In this document: piece after piece, positions 17,955-26,695 of the stretch
How the letters are laid out: each line of letters opens with the position of its first letter
How positions within the stretch are numbered: position 1 is the stretch's first letter
Origin: Oscillatoria nigro-viridis PCC 7112
GTDB lineage: Bacteria > Cyanobacteriota > Cyanobacteriia > Cyanobacteriales > Microcoleaceae
Reading direction: 5' to 3'
Length of the DNA stretch: 64,000 nucleotides
NCBI RefSeq assembly: GCF_000317475.1
Contig: NC_019729.1
Span: 2,742,501 to 2,806,500 of the forward strand
Made by a program: the position numbers and the translations under genes
The notes under the pieces: generated by a model
Databases searched by the model: none
What the model saw: the letters and a program-made list of their open reading frames with translations, nothing else
What the model was told of the DNA's origin: nothing

Positions 17955-18686
17955 ATGACTGCCGACAGCCAACTAATCTCCGGCAAGGTAATTCGAGCGA
18001 TCGCAAGACGCGGTTTTGGGTCTGTCCTGCAAGGAGATAGACGCATAAGTCGTTCTCTACAGAGCCTCGACGGAGAACTTTTCAAGCGGTTATTTGACAT
18101 CCTGTTTTCCTTATCGGTTCTGATCCTGTTTGCTCCGGTTTACCTGCTTTTGGCTTTCTTAATCGCCTTAAGCTCGCCCGGTCCTATTTTTTACGTACAG
18201 GAACGAGTAGGCAAAAACCGTAAAAAGTTTTATTGCCTGAAATTCAGAACGATGGTGGAAAATGCGGACGATATATTGCTGGAAATCATGGAAAATTCTC
18301 CGCATTTGCGTCAAGAGTTTGAGGACAATTTCAAGCTGAAACAAGACCCTCGAATTACCTGGATTGGAAGATTTTTACGAATGACCAGTTTAGACGAGTT
18401 TCCCCAGTTTTGGAATGTTTTAAAAGGAGATATGAGCGTCGTCGGACCCAGACCTTTAGTTGAAGAAGAACTGCCGAGATACGGCCGTCACATCAACAAA
18501 ATTCTCACCATAAGACCTGGAATTACAGGCTTGTGGCAAGTGTCCGGTCGCAACGACATTCCCTATCCCCGCCGAGTCCAAATCGACCTCTATTACGCAA
18601 ATGACAAAAACCTTTGGATGGATATGTGGATTGTTTTCAAAACAATTGGAGTTGTGATTTTTCCCAAAAATAACGGCGCATACTAA
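17955..18686 (+). CDS. Undecaprenyl-phosphate sugar-1-phosphate transferase (bacterial sugar transferase family)
   Basis: A 243-residue monotopic membrane enzyme that starts a lipid-linked repeat unit by moving hexose-1-phosphate to undecaprenyl phosphate. A single hydrophobic segment lies at about 48-72 and is followed by the conserved SSPGPIFYVQERVGK and KFRTM (96-100). The catalytic Asp-Glu pair is in TSLDEFPQFWNV (147-148), then SVVGPRP (161-167) and RPGITGLWQVSGR. It is the short form lacking the extra N-terminal membrane domain of WcaJ. The ATG at 17955 has GGAG at a suitable distance. It probably primes the polysaccharide made with the neighbouring glycosyltransferase and GDP-fucose enzymes. 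Confidence 0.9.
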   Translation: MTADSQLISGKVIRAIARRGFGSVLQGDRRISRSLQSLDGELFKRLFDILFSLSVLILFAPVYLLLAFLIALSSPGPIFYVQERVGKNRKKFYCLKFRTMVENADDILLEIMENSPHLRQEFEDNFKLKQDPRITWIGRFLRMTSLDEFPQFWNVLKGDMSVVGPRPLVEEELPRYGRHINKILTIRPGITGLWQVSGRNDIPYPRRVQIDLYYANDKNLWMDMWIVFKTIGVVIFPKNNGAY

Positions 18687-18941
18687 TTTTTGTCCGCAGT
18701 CAGCAATCGGTAGTTAGTTTTATTTGTTACTGACCACTGATGCTGACTACTTACAGCAAGCGACAAACTCTTTGTCAAAACTCAACAGTTCCTGGATGCC
18801 GGTCGAAGAATTGTCAGCTTAACTAAAGGGGGAAATACTTAAATAAACCTATCTCTTCTTCACCTAGAAAGATCGGTTCTTCTAGATAGACTACTTTAGG
18901 TTTAGGTGTTAAACTTAACTCTATAGCGCGTCGCGTGAGAA

Positions 18942-19322
18942 CCCCGGTCTTTCCCGCAGGGTATGAAACGCACTTGTAGCCTTTAGGCTACGAGTCTGTG
19001 TTATAATAATTGAGCAATGCCGAACAAGTAGGCGTATCAACTACGTGATGAACTATTCCTAGTACGGTGAGATTCCCGGCAGTAAGACACCCTCAGCGTT
19101 CATCGTCTGAGAAAGACTAAGGCACAGCCAAGCAACGCAGGATAGTGAGCGTACCGAACTGGCAAGCGTGTTGAAAAGTGCGAACGAAAGCATACAAAAA
19201 GTAAGCGTAATTGCAACACCGAAAGGTAGTTGTTTTGAACGTCTAGAGGTGTCTTGACAGCACCTTTAAGAGTGTTAAAGTTTCTCAAGAATCTCCGTAC
19301 CTTCAGGTCGGAGAGTGTCAAA
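18942..19322 (+). mobile_element. Small IS200/IS605-ended element without a protein gene
   Basis: The left end has CCCCGGTCTTTCCCGCAGGG followed by TATGAAA and a second hairpin GTAGCCTTTAGGCTAC (18975-18991). The tnpB element at 43475 has the same two-hairpin layout. The right end (19287-19322) has AAGAATCTCCG, CTTCAGG and GGAGAGTGTCAA, nearly identical to both tnpB elements. No tnpB or iscB frame exists inside the roughly 380 bp. The interior looks like a structured RNA, listed separately. Confidence 0.7.
19013..19280 (+). ncRNA. Orphan structured RNA, HEARO / IscB omega-RNA-like (candidate)
   Basis: Inside the element the sequence can pair TGCCG (19018) with CGGCA (19077), GTAG with CTAC, and GTGTTG (19169) with CAACAC (19215). 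The stretch AGTACGGTGAGATTCCCGGC is reminiscent, from memory, of the conserved core of HEARO RNAs, which are the guide RNAs of IscB elements and can occur without the protein. If so, the guide would be the sequence just upstream of the left end. No covariance search could be run, so the family call is tentative. The presence of a structured non-coding core between transposon ends is firmer. Confidence 0.42.
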
Positions 19323-19539
19323 ACCTTTGGCTTAAGGGGGATAGCCTACTTATCTTGGGATAGCCCACTACCCAACAGCGTAGGAAGTAAACTTCAACTG
19401 GCTTTAGGTAACTAAAGTTAAGTTTGAGTAAGTTTTATAAAGCAGTTAACGTAGAATTTGAGAATACGACCGGCAGGGAGCAACAGCCTCTGCCAAAAAA
19501 TTTATTGTGAATTAACACAGCCTGTCAAAGGAAAATCAG

Positions 19540-20571
19540 ATGACGCAACGTAAGCGAGCGCTAATAACAGGTATTACAGGTCAAGACGGCTCCTACTTGA
19601 GCGAATTACTCTTAGAGAAAGGATATGAAGTTCACGGCATTATCCGGCGCAGTTCTAGTTTCAATACCGATCGAATTGACCACATCTATGTCGATCCTCA
19701 CAGCGAGGGTGCGCGCCTGTTTCTACACTACGGCGACTTGACGGACGGCACCACTCTCCGCCGGATCTTGGAAGAAGTCCAGCCGGTAGAAATTTATAAC
19801 TTAGGCGCTCAATCTCACGTTCGAGTGAGTTTTGACTCGCCGGAATATACGGTTGACACAGTAGGAATGGGAGTATTGCGGCTGCTAGAAGCAATTCGGG
19901 ACTATCAGCACCGCACCGGCATAGAAGTGCGGTTCTATCAAGCAGGTTCTTCGGAAATGTTTGGTTTGGTACAGGAAGTTCCGCAGAAAGAAACAACTCC
20001 TTTTTATCCCAGAAGTCCTTACGCCTGCGCCAAAGTTTACGGGCACTGGCAAACAGTAAATTATCGCGAATCTTACGGACTTTTTGCCTGCAACGGCATC
20101 TTGTTCAATCACGAATCTCCCCGCCGTGGCGAAACTTTTGTAACTCGCAAAATTACTCGCGCCGTGGCCAGAATAGTGGCCGGCAAGCAGAAAAAACTTT
20201 ACTTGGGCAATCTCGATTCTAAGCGGGACTGGGGCTATGCTAAAGACTACGTGCGGGCTATGTGGCTGATGCTGCAACAAGAAAAGCCTGACGATTATGT
20301 CATTGCTACCAACGAGACCCATTCCATTAAGGAATTTCTCGATTTGGCTTTTACTTACGTCAATTTAGATTGGCAAAAATATGTGGAGTTTGACGAACGT
20401 TACTTGCGTCCGGCCGAAGTCGAACTGTTGATTGGCGATTCGACTAAGGCGCGCCAGCAATTAAATTGGGAACCTTCTGTAACTTTTCAGGAGTTAGTAC
20501 ATTTAATGGTAGATGCTGACATGAAAGCTTTAGACCAGCAAGGTCGGGGTTCGGGCAACGGATTTGATTAA
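19540..20571 (+). CDS. gmd: GDP-mannose 4,6-dehydratase
   Basis: A 343-residue cytosolic NADP-dependent extended SDR. It converts GDP-D-mannose to GDP-4-keto-6-deoxy-D-mannose, the first step to GDP-L-fucose. The N-terminal Rossmann motif is [18 protein letters not shown]. Typical family blocks are [37 protein letters not shown] with the catalytic Tyr-x3-Lys, and [16 protein letters not shown]. The length is usual. The ATG at 19540 has AAGGAAAA upstream. The next enzyme, Fcl, is 400 bp downstream on the same strand. Together with the two glycosyl genes upstream this indicates fucose or a 6-deoxyhexose in a surface glycan. Confidence 0.96.
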   Translation: MTQRKRALITGITGQDGSYLSELLLEKGYEVHGIIRRSSSFNTDRIDHIYVDPHSEGARLFLHYGDLTDGTTLRRILEEVQPVEIYNLGAQSHVRVSFDSPEYTVDTVGMGVLRLLEAIRDYQHRTGIEVRFYQAGSSEMFGLVQEVPQKETTPFYPRSPYACAKVYGHWQTVNYRESYGLFACNGILFNHESPRRGETFVTRKITRAVARIVAGKQKKLYLGNLDSKRDWGYAKDYVRAMWLMLQQEKPDDYVIATNETHSIKEFLDLAFTYVNLDWQKYVEFDERYLRPAEVELLIGDSTKARQQLNWEPSVTFQELVHLMVDADMKALDQQGRGSGNGFD

Positions 20572-20971
20572 GTCGCTAAATCAAGCCGTCAGTGCCAACA
20601 ATTTGTAGGGGTAGGGCCCCGTGTCTACCCCTTTGGCGAAAGGCGCACCGGCGGGGGATAGCCCGTGCAAACTCTTCACAACCGATCGGAGGATTGTTAC
20701 AGCTATTAGCGCGATCGGCATTCAAAGAACCAGCTTAATTGCTCGCCAAATTTTCGGCTGTGCGGGCTAAAAAAAACATTAAAATGATAGTTGAGGACTC
20801 GCTACTCATAAATCTAACTTTCGGGCGTGCACGGAGAAGTTCCTATCAGCAGCAGCTACAACAGATTTGTGGGCAACCTCGTCCTGTAGCTGAAAGCTTT
20901 TTTTGCTAAAGCAAAAATTTTAGAATTGAAATTGTCGATCGACCTTTATTCAAAATCCCGAGGCTAAAATT
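20572..20971. other. Intergenic region between gmd and fcl
   Basis: 400 bp without a gene. GGGGTAGGGCCCCGTGTCTACCCC at about 20607-20630 is a common cyanobacterial interspersed repeat with inverted symmetry. AGCTTTTTTTGCTAAAGC near 20894 forms a weak hairpin. A promoter for fcl cannot be fixed. Confidence 0.5.
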
Positions 20972-21916
20972 ATGACAAGCTTGGATTTAAGCAGCAAACG
21001 CATTCTAGTCACGGGCGGCGCCGGTTTCTTGGGCCGTCAGGTAATCGACCAGCTAGTGAAAGCAGGGGCCGATACTGATAAAATTTCGGTGACTCGATCG
21101 CGCGACTGCGACCTCCGCGTCATGGAAAACTGCAAGCGCGCCGCCGACCAACAAAATATAATCATACACCTCGCCGCCCACGTCGGCGGCATCGGTTTAA
21201 ACCAACTCAAACCCGCTGAATTATTTTACGACAATTTGATGATGGGCGCGCAACTAATCCACGCCGCCTACGAAGCAGGAGTCGAAAAATTTGTCTGCGT
21301 CGGCACAATTTGCGCTTATCCCAAATTCACCCCTGTTCCATTTAAAGAAGACGATCTCTGGAACGGCTATCCCGAAGAAACTAATGCACCTTACGGAATT
21401 GCCAAAAAAGCCTTATTAGTGCAACTGCAATCCTACCGCCAGCAGTACGAATTCAACGGTATCTACTTGCTACCAGTCAATTTATACGGCCCGGAAGATA
21501 ACTTTGACCCGAAAAGTTCCCACGTCATCCCCGCATTAATTCGCAAAGTCCACGAAGCGCAAGTAAGGGGAGACAAAACACTGCCAGTTTGGGGCGATGG
21601 CAGCCCCAGCCGCGAGTTTTTGTATTCCACAGATGCCGCGCGGGGAATTGTGATGGCGACGCAAGATTACAGTGAATCTGACCCGGTTAATTTGGGAACA
21701 AATAGCGAAGTTAAAATTCGCGATTTGGTGGAAACAATTTGCGAGTTGATGGGATTTGAGGGAGAAATTGTCTGGGAAACAGACAAACCGAACGGTCAGC
21801 CGCGCCGCTGTTTGGATACCCAAAGGGCTAAGGAAAAGTTTGGTTTTGTTGCGGAGGTGAAGTTTAAGGAAGGGTTGAAAAATACGATCGACTGGTATCG
21901 AAAACACGCCGCGTAA
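20972..21916 (+). CDS. fcl: GDP-L-fucose synthase (GDP-4-keto-6-deoxymannose epimerase/reductase)
   Basis: A 314-residue NADPH-dependent SDR. It epimerises and reduces the product of Gmd to GDP-L-fucose. The Rossmann motif [14 protein letters not shown] is near residue 15. [17 protein letters not shown] and the catalytic [12 protein letters not shown] (Tyr-x3-Lys) follow, with [20 protein letters not shown] and the [13 protein letters not shown] block further on. It has the standard family length. The start ATG at 20972 follows a G-rich segment (CCCGAGGCTAAAATT). A strong terminator directly follows the stop, so the glycan block ends here. Confidence 0.95.
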   Translation: MTSLDLSSKRILVTGGAGFLGRQVIDQLVKAGADTDKISVTRSRDCDLRVMENCKRAADQQNIIIHLAAHVGGIGLNQLKPAELFYDNLMMGAQLIHAAYEAGVEKFVCVGTICAYPKFTPVPFKEDDLWNGYPEETNAPYGIAKKALLVQLQSYRQQYEFNGIYLLPVNLYGPEDNFDPKSSHVIPALIRKVHEAQVRGDKTLPVWGDGSPSREFLYSTDAARGIVMATQDYSESDPVNLGTNSEVKIRDLVETICELMGFEGEIVWETDKPNGQPRRCLDTQRAKEKFGFVAEVKFKEGLKNTIDWYRKHAA

Positions 21917-21921
21917 GTGTG

Positions 21922-21956
21922 AAAAACCCGGTTTTTTGAAGAAACCGGGTTTTTTT
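21922..21956. terminator. Bidirectional rho-independent terminator
   Basis: The stem AAACCCGGTTT / AAACCGGGTTT with a TTTGAAG loop lies six bases after the fcl stop codon and ends in a T run. The same AACCCGGTTT motif is scattered through the window (for example 11825, 12194, 12244), so it is also a member of a repeat family. Confidence 0.8.
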
Positions 21957-22381
21957 AGGAATAATATTATTTCCGGTCGATTACCCCTAATACGGTAGGG
22001 GCGGGTTCACGAAAAATATCTGCCAATAATTGACAATCTCAAAAACCCGCCCTTTTAATCGCTCGATCGTACATGATATAATACTAAATGCGGGTGAGAA
22101 ACCTCATTTATAAGAGTCGGCGGTGGCCACCTATCCTACACAAACCAGTCCCCCTTCTGGCACTAAGAAATTATACAAATTTGGGTGATAATTCACTGAC
22201 AATAGTCGGCAGTTGAAACCGCTATTACACTTGCCTGTTGTCGTCCCAGAGGGCAACTAAGAAATCATACCAATCGATCGTCGATATCAGGGGCACGTTC
22301 TCCGGTTCAAATTACTTTTGCAATAGGTTTAGTGTTCAAGATTGATTTCTTGGGAATTAGCGTGGGAAGTTTTTAATGTCG
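21957..22381. other. Intergenic repeats downstream of fcl
   Basis: GGGGCGGGTT at 21998-22007 and AACCCGCCC at 22044-22052 form a hairpin element. Further on, GGCACTAAGAAATTATAC (about 22158) and GGCAACTAAGAAATCATAC (about 22253) are imperfect direct repeats roughly 95 bp apart. No reading frame of interest was found. Confidence 0.5.
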
Positions 22382-22485
22382 TAAGCTGTTCTCCATTTAA
22401 ATTGTGTGTCAAAAATCACTCAAATTATTGTGGGATGGGCACGCGAGCCCGTCCCGAATATGCAATTTAAACGCGCAACAGCTTA
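22382..22485. repeat. 104-bp MITE, copy 1
   Basis: The ends TAAGCTGTTCTCCATTTAAA and, inverted, TAAGCTGTTGCGCGTTTAAA are near-perfect terminal inverted repeats. The middle has GGGATGGGCACGCGAGCCCG. A second copy with the same ends and a related middle lies at 40773-40877. No coding capacity is present, so it should be mobilised in trans. Confidence 0.82.
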
Positions 22486-22603
22486 ACAGTGCTGAAGTTT
22501 TACAATCTGACAAAAAAAGCTGGCGGGGTGACAACCCCGCCAGCCGTTCAATACGTCGTGTTATTGGGTTTGGGTGGTTTGCCACGAGAACCGCTGGTTT
22601 TTT

Positions 22604-24853
22604 TTACAAACATTCTCCCTGGGTATCCCAAGGAATGTTGGCGAAAAAAACCCTGAGTTTCTCCAGATTTATGATAATCTGTTCAATTCGTTCTTTTGAC
22701 TGGGTATCAGTTGAAGTAATTTCGTGCAGATGCTTGAGATACTGTTTGCATTTTGCTTCAACTGCGTCGGCACCTTGATCAAAGGCTGTGGCTGTCTCTT
22801 CCCAATACTGGTCGATTCCTGCTAGGAATTTATTAACAACACCCTGTTTTGTTAAGAGTTTGTGAATTTCTTTTGCTAACCGCTTCTGCCAAGCTTCCCC
22901 AACTAAATTCCACACCAAAGAAGCAAATCCAGCAGCTAAACCGAGCCCTAGAACTATTGGGCCACCAATCGCACTTACGAAAGAAATTACTGCTGCCGTG
23001 CCACCGGTAGTAGCACCAAAAAGTGCTGACAAAAGACTGACTAATTTCCCTACTAAGATATAGCCACCAAGGTTGCCAAGACTGGCTGCCCAAGCGGCTA
23101 AAGCACCATAAGCACCTAAACCTGCTATCCCACCAAGAAAAGCTCCTTTTGTATCGAAGGGAATAGATACTACTATTCCATCTTTGTTGGGAAGTTTAGG
23201 CACTGGGTATTTTTCCAGAAAAGCGTCAATCTCAGCCTTGAGTTTTTCAGAATTGACACTAATTTGATTTTCTACATGAGTTTGCAGCAGATCGACTAAA
23301 TAACCGGGAGCGTATTCTTGAGCCTCTTTCTTTTTGTCGTATCTCTGGCGAATCATTTTTTCTATGGAATCTACATCAATCTGTTTTTCCGCATAGGTCT
23401 GAAATGATTTGCGAGTATCTTTTTCTAAATCATTAATGCGTTTGCTCACTTCACTGCGTTTTTGCCACATTTGTCGCTGACGTTCAGGTTCATTCTTCTC
23501 CGCTTTCTCAAGCTCTTTTCGATACTCGTCTATTTTGGCAATTGTTGTTTGATATTGCTCAATCGAGTTAGCGTATTCTTGTGTATTGTCATATTTGACC
23601 GCATTAATTTCGCGATCGACACGACAGATGACTGTTTTAGGAAGAGTCTCGCGAAGGAGTTGGGTTAAATCATCAAAGAGACGCTGACAGCGATCCGGCC
23701 TTTCTGACCAGAAAGTGAAGAAACGCTTTTGCACATCTTCCTTGGTAATATCCTGCTTTGTTAGCTTTCGACGAAACTCTATAGCAGTTTCATCAAGTTC
23801 TTTATACAGCCTTGCTGAAGCTTTATTGAGAATTGTGGGAAGCTCATCGTCACGGATACTCGGATCTGCGTGTGTCGCCACAATAAAGAAATTGCCTAGC
23901 GTCGGAAAGTCCTTGCATTCATTCTCTGGGGCCGGCAGCAAACGCAGCAAATTCCGAAGTCGCACCATATCTTGACCATTGATGTGACCCTTGGCAGGAG
24001 AAGCATAAAGCAAGACATTAGCAATCTTGGTGGCACTATTAGCTTTCTCAACATCCTTTGATACTTCATCTTGTTTATCAGAGTAACCGGGAAGGTCAAT
24101 CAGATTACACGCTTTTAACAAAGGAGCATCTACATAAACTATAGCTGTATGTCCGCCGTCATTGCTGTCGTCAGAGTCATCATATTGATGTACGCCATAT
24201 TTTTCTAGCACGTCAAAGGAACCGAATTGCAAAAAATGCTTCTGACAACGCTCCCGATCCTCTAAATATAGGAAGTTAAAATTTAGCTTTCCGTTTTCAT
24301 CTTGCCAAAATTTTTCATCAATAATTCCCACGTTTCCATCAAACCATTCGGGGCGACTTTCCACATGACAAACAATGGTAATGACTCTTGTTGCAGGCTG
24401 ATAGCCTATTGGCAATATTTTTTTGCCTAAAAGAGTATTAGCAAGATAGGATTTGCCAGAGTCAAATGCTCCTGTCAAGACAACATTTGGTTTTTGGTAA
24501 TACTGGTTAATTTGTCCTTGCAGATCGTTAGGTCTACGTAGATCGGTTGGCAATTCCAGCCCAGAAAAAAAAGAATTTTCATCGATATACTGATTAAGTA
24601 AATTTAGCCGGCGATAAAGTTCAGCGTAGGGACTGCGTGGTTCAATTCCTGGGAGTGGATGTATTTCCTCTGACATGGCAGTTGCAATGTCAACACCTAA
24701 TATTTGAAGCCATTTTACTGCCATTCCCATCGGAACTTTTGCAGGGAACTGCTCATAATGTCTAACCTGATCGGCGGAGATTCCGAGCCGACTGGCAACT
24801 GCTTCTTGACTTATACCTTTCGGTTCGCGATAGCGTCTAAAATTAATGTTCAT
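22604..24853 (-). CDS. HTH-dynamin-like GTPase fusion protein
   Basis: A 749-residue protein. Residues about 5-57 form an XRE-type helix-turn-helix (ISQEAVASRLGISADQVRHYE). A dynamin-superfamily GTPase follows: P-loop GAFDSGKS (128-135), switch threonine in QPATRVIT, G3 DLPG (253-256) and a G4-like THAD. Long coiled-coil helices occupy about 400-530. A glycine/alanine-rich double hydrophobic hairpin at roughly 565-650 should enter membranes, as in bacterial dynamins. The ATG at 24853 gives the full HTH. A DNA-binding head on a membrane-remodelling GTPase is unusual. It is divergent from an NB-ARC gene, with phased GTCAGA repeats in the shared control region. Dynamins are known in phage tolerance and defence; a defence role here is inference. 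Confidence 0.85.
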   Translation of the reverse strand: MNINFRRYREPKGISQEAVASRLGISADQVRHYEQFPAKVPMGMAVKWLQILGVDIATAMSEEIHPLPGIEPRSPYAELYRRLNLLNQYIDENSFFSGLELPTDLRRPNDLQGQINQYYQKPNVVLTGAFDSGKSYLANTLLGKKILPIGYQPATRVITIVCHVESRPEWFDGNVGIIDEKFWQDENGKLNFNFLYLEDRERCQKHFLQFGSFDVLEKYGVHQYDDSDDSNDGGHTAIVYVDAPLLKACNLIDLPGYSDKQDEVSKDVEKANSATKIANVLLYASPAKGHINGQDMVRLRNLLRLLPAPENECKDFPTLGNFFIVATHADPSIRDDELPTILNKASARLYKELDETAIEFRRKLTKQDITKEDVQKRFFTFWSERPDRCQRLFDDLTQLLRETLPKTVICRVDREINAVKYDNTQEYANSIEQYQTTIAKIDEYRKELEKAEKNEPERQRQMWQKRSEVSKRINDLEKDTRKSFQTYAEKQIDVDSIEKMIRQRYDKKKEAQEYAPGYLVDLLQTHVENQISVNSEKLKAEIDAFLEKYPVPKLPNKDGIVVSIPFDTKGAFLGGIAGLGAYGALAAWAASLGNLGGYILVGKLVSLLSALFGATTGGTAAVISFVSAIGGPIVLGLGLAAGFASLVWNLVGEAWQKRLAKEIHKLLTKQGVVNKFLAGIDQYWEETATAFDQGADAVEAKCKQYLKHLHEITSTDTQSKERIEQIIINLEKLRVFFANIPWDTQGECL

Positions 24854-24977
24854 AGCATTCTCCTACCCGCTAGTTTAACCCACAGGAAGTTATTTGTTTT
24901 TTATAATTATCTTCTAATTATGAATTTATCGGAGTAATAAAATGTCAAATTTTATCAGCAATTGAGACGAGGTATCT

Positions 24978-25022
24978 GTCAGAAAATGTCAGAATTGGTC
25001 AGATATGTCAGAAAATGTCAGA
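24978..25022. promoter_or_regulatory. Five phased GTCAGA direct repeats in a divergent control region
   Basis: GTCAGA starts at 24978, 24988, 24998, 25007 and 25017, spacings of 10, 10, 9 and 10 bp, one helical turn each, so all sites face the same side of the DNA. They sit between the HTH-dynamin start (24853, minus) and the NB-ARC start (25067, plus). The A/T-rich AATATATGCTAAAAT at about 25023 could be a -10 region. They are probable operator sites; the binding protein could be the HTH of either neighbour. Confidence 0.6.
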
Positions 25023-25066
25023 AAATATATGCTAAAATAACCAAAACCGTCACAACTACCCGACCG

Positions 25067-26464
25067 ATGGACGTTAAAGAAGTCTTGAGATTTGCCGATG
25101 ACCTGGTTTTCGCTAAGACGGGAGAACATTTGGAGGATTTGCAAGAAGCTATCCTGGGGGGTGTATGGGAAGGTCAAAAATACTCTCAAATCGCAGAAGC
25201 ATCGCATTGTAGCGAAGGTCACGTCAGGAATGTAGCTTCAAAATTATGGAAGCGTTTATCAAATGTCTTAGGTGAAGAAGTTACTCCATCGAATTTACGC
25301 TCGGCACTTGAGAGACGACAATTATTCATCGTATCATCAAATTTTGGCAATGATTTTCTACACATTGGTAACGTCAATGTTTGTACAGATACCCAAGCTT
25401 CAGAAATTCAAAAAACCCGATCGCCCTCAACCCCCACCTCAGAAACCACCCAACCCCAAACCCGGCTAGACTTAGCAGACGCACCTCATATTTCATCATT
25501 GTCCGATCGCACATCCGAACTCGCCACCCTGGAAAAATGGATCGTCCAAGAAAAGTGCAACCTCGCAGCAATATCAGGACTCAGCGGCATCGGCAAAACC
25601 GCACTTTCCCTCCACCTCATCCAAAAAATTCAGCATAACTTTGAATGCGTCATCTGGCGAAGTCTCCGCCACTCCCCACCCTTAGAAACTACCCTCAAAA
25701 ATCTCCTAGAATTTCTCTTAAATAAACCAGAAATCGAACTCCCTACCAGCATTCCAGATCGACTTTCCCTGTTAAGGGAATTTCTGCGAAAAAACCGCTG
25801 TCTCATTATCCTCGACGACGTGCAAACCATTCTCAGCAGCGGACAACTAGCAGGAAATTACCGCCCCGAATGCGAAAATTACAGCATCCTATTCAGACAA
25901 ATCGGAGAAACAACCCACAACAGTTGTTTAATCCTCAACAGTTGGGAACCACCCAGAGAAATTACCGCCTTAAAAGGTGACAATTCACCAGTTCGCAGCT
26001 TGAAACTCAAAGGCATAGGTGCAGCAGCAGCCGAAATTTTCCGACAAAAAAGTTTACTGAATCCCGAAACATGGGAAAACCTAATTAATGCCTACCGCGG
26101 CAATCCATTGTGGTTAAAAATAGTCGCCACCACTATTCAAGAAATATTCCGAGGTAGGGTTGCAGAATTTTTAAAATATGATAGGATATTCTTAGGTGAA
26201 GAATTGGCAGCAACATTGCACCCGCAGATAAATCGTTTGTCAGAATTAGAAAAAAAACTAATCTGCCGCCTCAGCCGCGAAGCAAGTTCAGTTTCAATAG
26301 AGCAATTGCGACAAGATGCCAATTTACCGCCCTCCGACTTATTCGACGGGCTGCAATCTTTGGGGAGGCGATCGTTAGTTGAAATAGAAGAACAGGAGAA
26401 TGAAACGCTATTCAGCGTTTGTCCTGTGGTGAGACAATATGTAATATCACATCCAGTTTGTTGA
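25067..26464 (+). CDS. NB-ARC (STAND) ATPase with N-terminal HTH-like vMAP-type domain
   Basis: About 465 residues from the ATG at 25067. Starts further upstream would translate the GTCAGA operator repeats. Residues 1-80 (MDVKEVLRFADDLVF, then SQIAEASHCSEGHVRNVASKLW) look like the winged-helix 'vMAP' N-terminal domain of cyanobacterial NB-ARC proteins. A low-complexity linker runs about 105-140. The NB-ARC core has Walker A GLSGIGKT (171-178), Walker B LIILDDV (246-252), RNBS-like segments, the GLPL-equivalent GNPLWLKI and a winged-helix end. There is no WD40 or TPR sensor, so the protein stops after the NTPase. STAND proteins switch on by ATP-driven oligomerisation after ligand sensing, so this short form probably needs a partner. 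Confidence 0.82.
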   Translation: MDVKEVLRFADDLVFAKTGEHLEDLQEAILGGVWEGQKYSQIAEASHCSEGHVRNVASKLWKRLSNVLGEEVTPSNLRSALERRQLFIVSSNFGNDFLHIGNVNVCTDTQASEIQKTRSPSTPTSETTQPQTRLDLADAPHISSLSDRTSELATLEKWIVQEKCNLAAISGLSGIGKTALSLHLIQKIQHNFECVIWRSLRHSPPLETTLKNLLEFLLNKPEIELPTSIPDRLSLLREFLRKNRCLIILDDVQTILSSGQLAGNYRPECENYSILFRQIGETTHNSCLILNSWEPPREITALKGDNSPVRSLKLKGIGAAAAEIFRQKSLLNPETWENLINAYRGNPLWLKIVATTIQEIFRGRVAEFLKYDRIFLGEELAATLHPQINRLSELEKKLICRLSREASSVSIEQLRQDANLPPSDLFDGLQSLGRRSLVEIEEQENETLFSVCPVVRQYVISHPVC

Positions 26465-26470
26465 TACTTT

Positions 26471-26533
26471 CCGACAGTCCGACAGTCCGGCAGTCCGGCA
26501 GTCCGGCAGTCCGACAGTCCGACAGTCCGGCAG
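26471..26533. repeat. 8-bp tandem repeat array
   Basis: Eight consecutive units of CCGRCAGT, alternating CCGACAGT and CCGGCAGT in the order A,A,G,G,G,A,A,G, lie eight bases after the NB-ARC stop. It is followed by GGGGTTGAAACCCC and GTCGGTTAAAACCGAC hairpins. The array is too short-period for CRISPR. It may be a slipping repeat or part of the transcript 3' end. Confidence 0.85.
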
Positions 26534-26695
26534 GGGTTGAAACCCCTGCCTCAAAGCTAAAGTCGGTTAAAACCGACTGCTGAGTGTGATGAAAATGCAA
26601 TTAATTGTAGTCCTCTGAAGCGAGGACTTTCGCTGTGAGACAGGGGTTTTTAACCCTGTCGGACTGCAATTCAAACGAGAGATTCGATCGCAAAT

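Noticed and set aside
22305-22330. GGTTCAAATTAC, which looks like a tRNA T-loop
   Set aside because: No acceptor, D or anticodon stems could be placed around it.
26471-26533. Short regular repeats that might be read as CRISPR
   Set aside because: Units of 8 bp are contiguous with no spacers.
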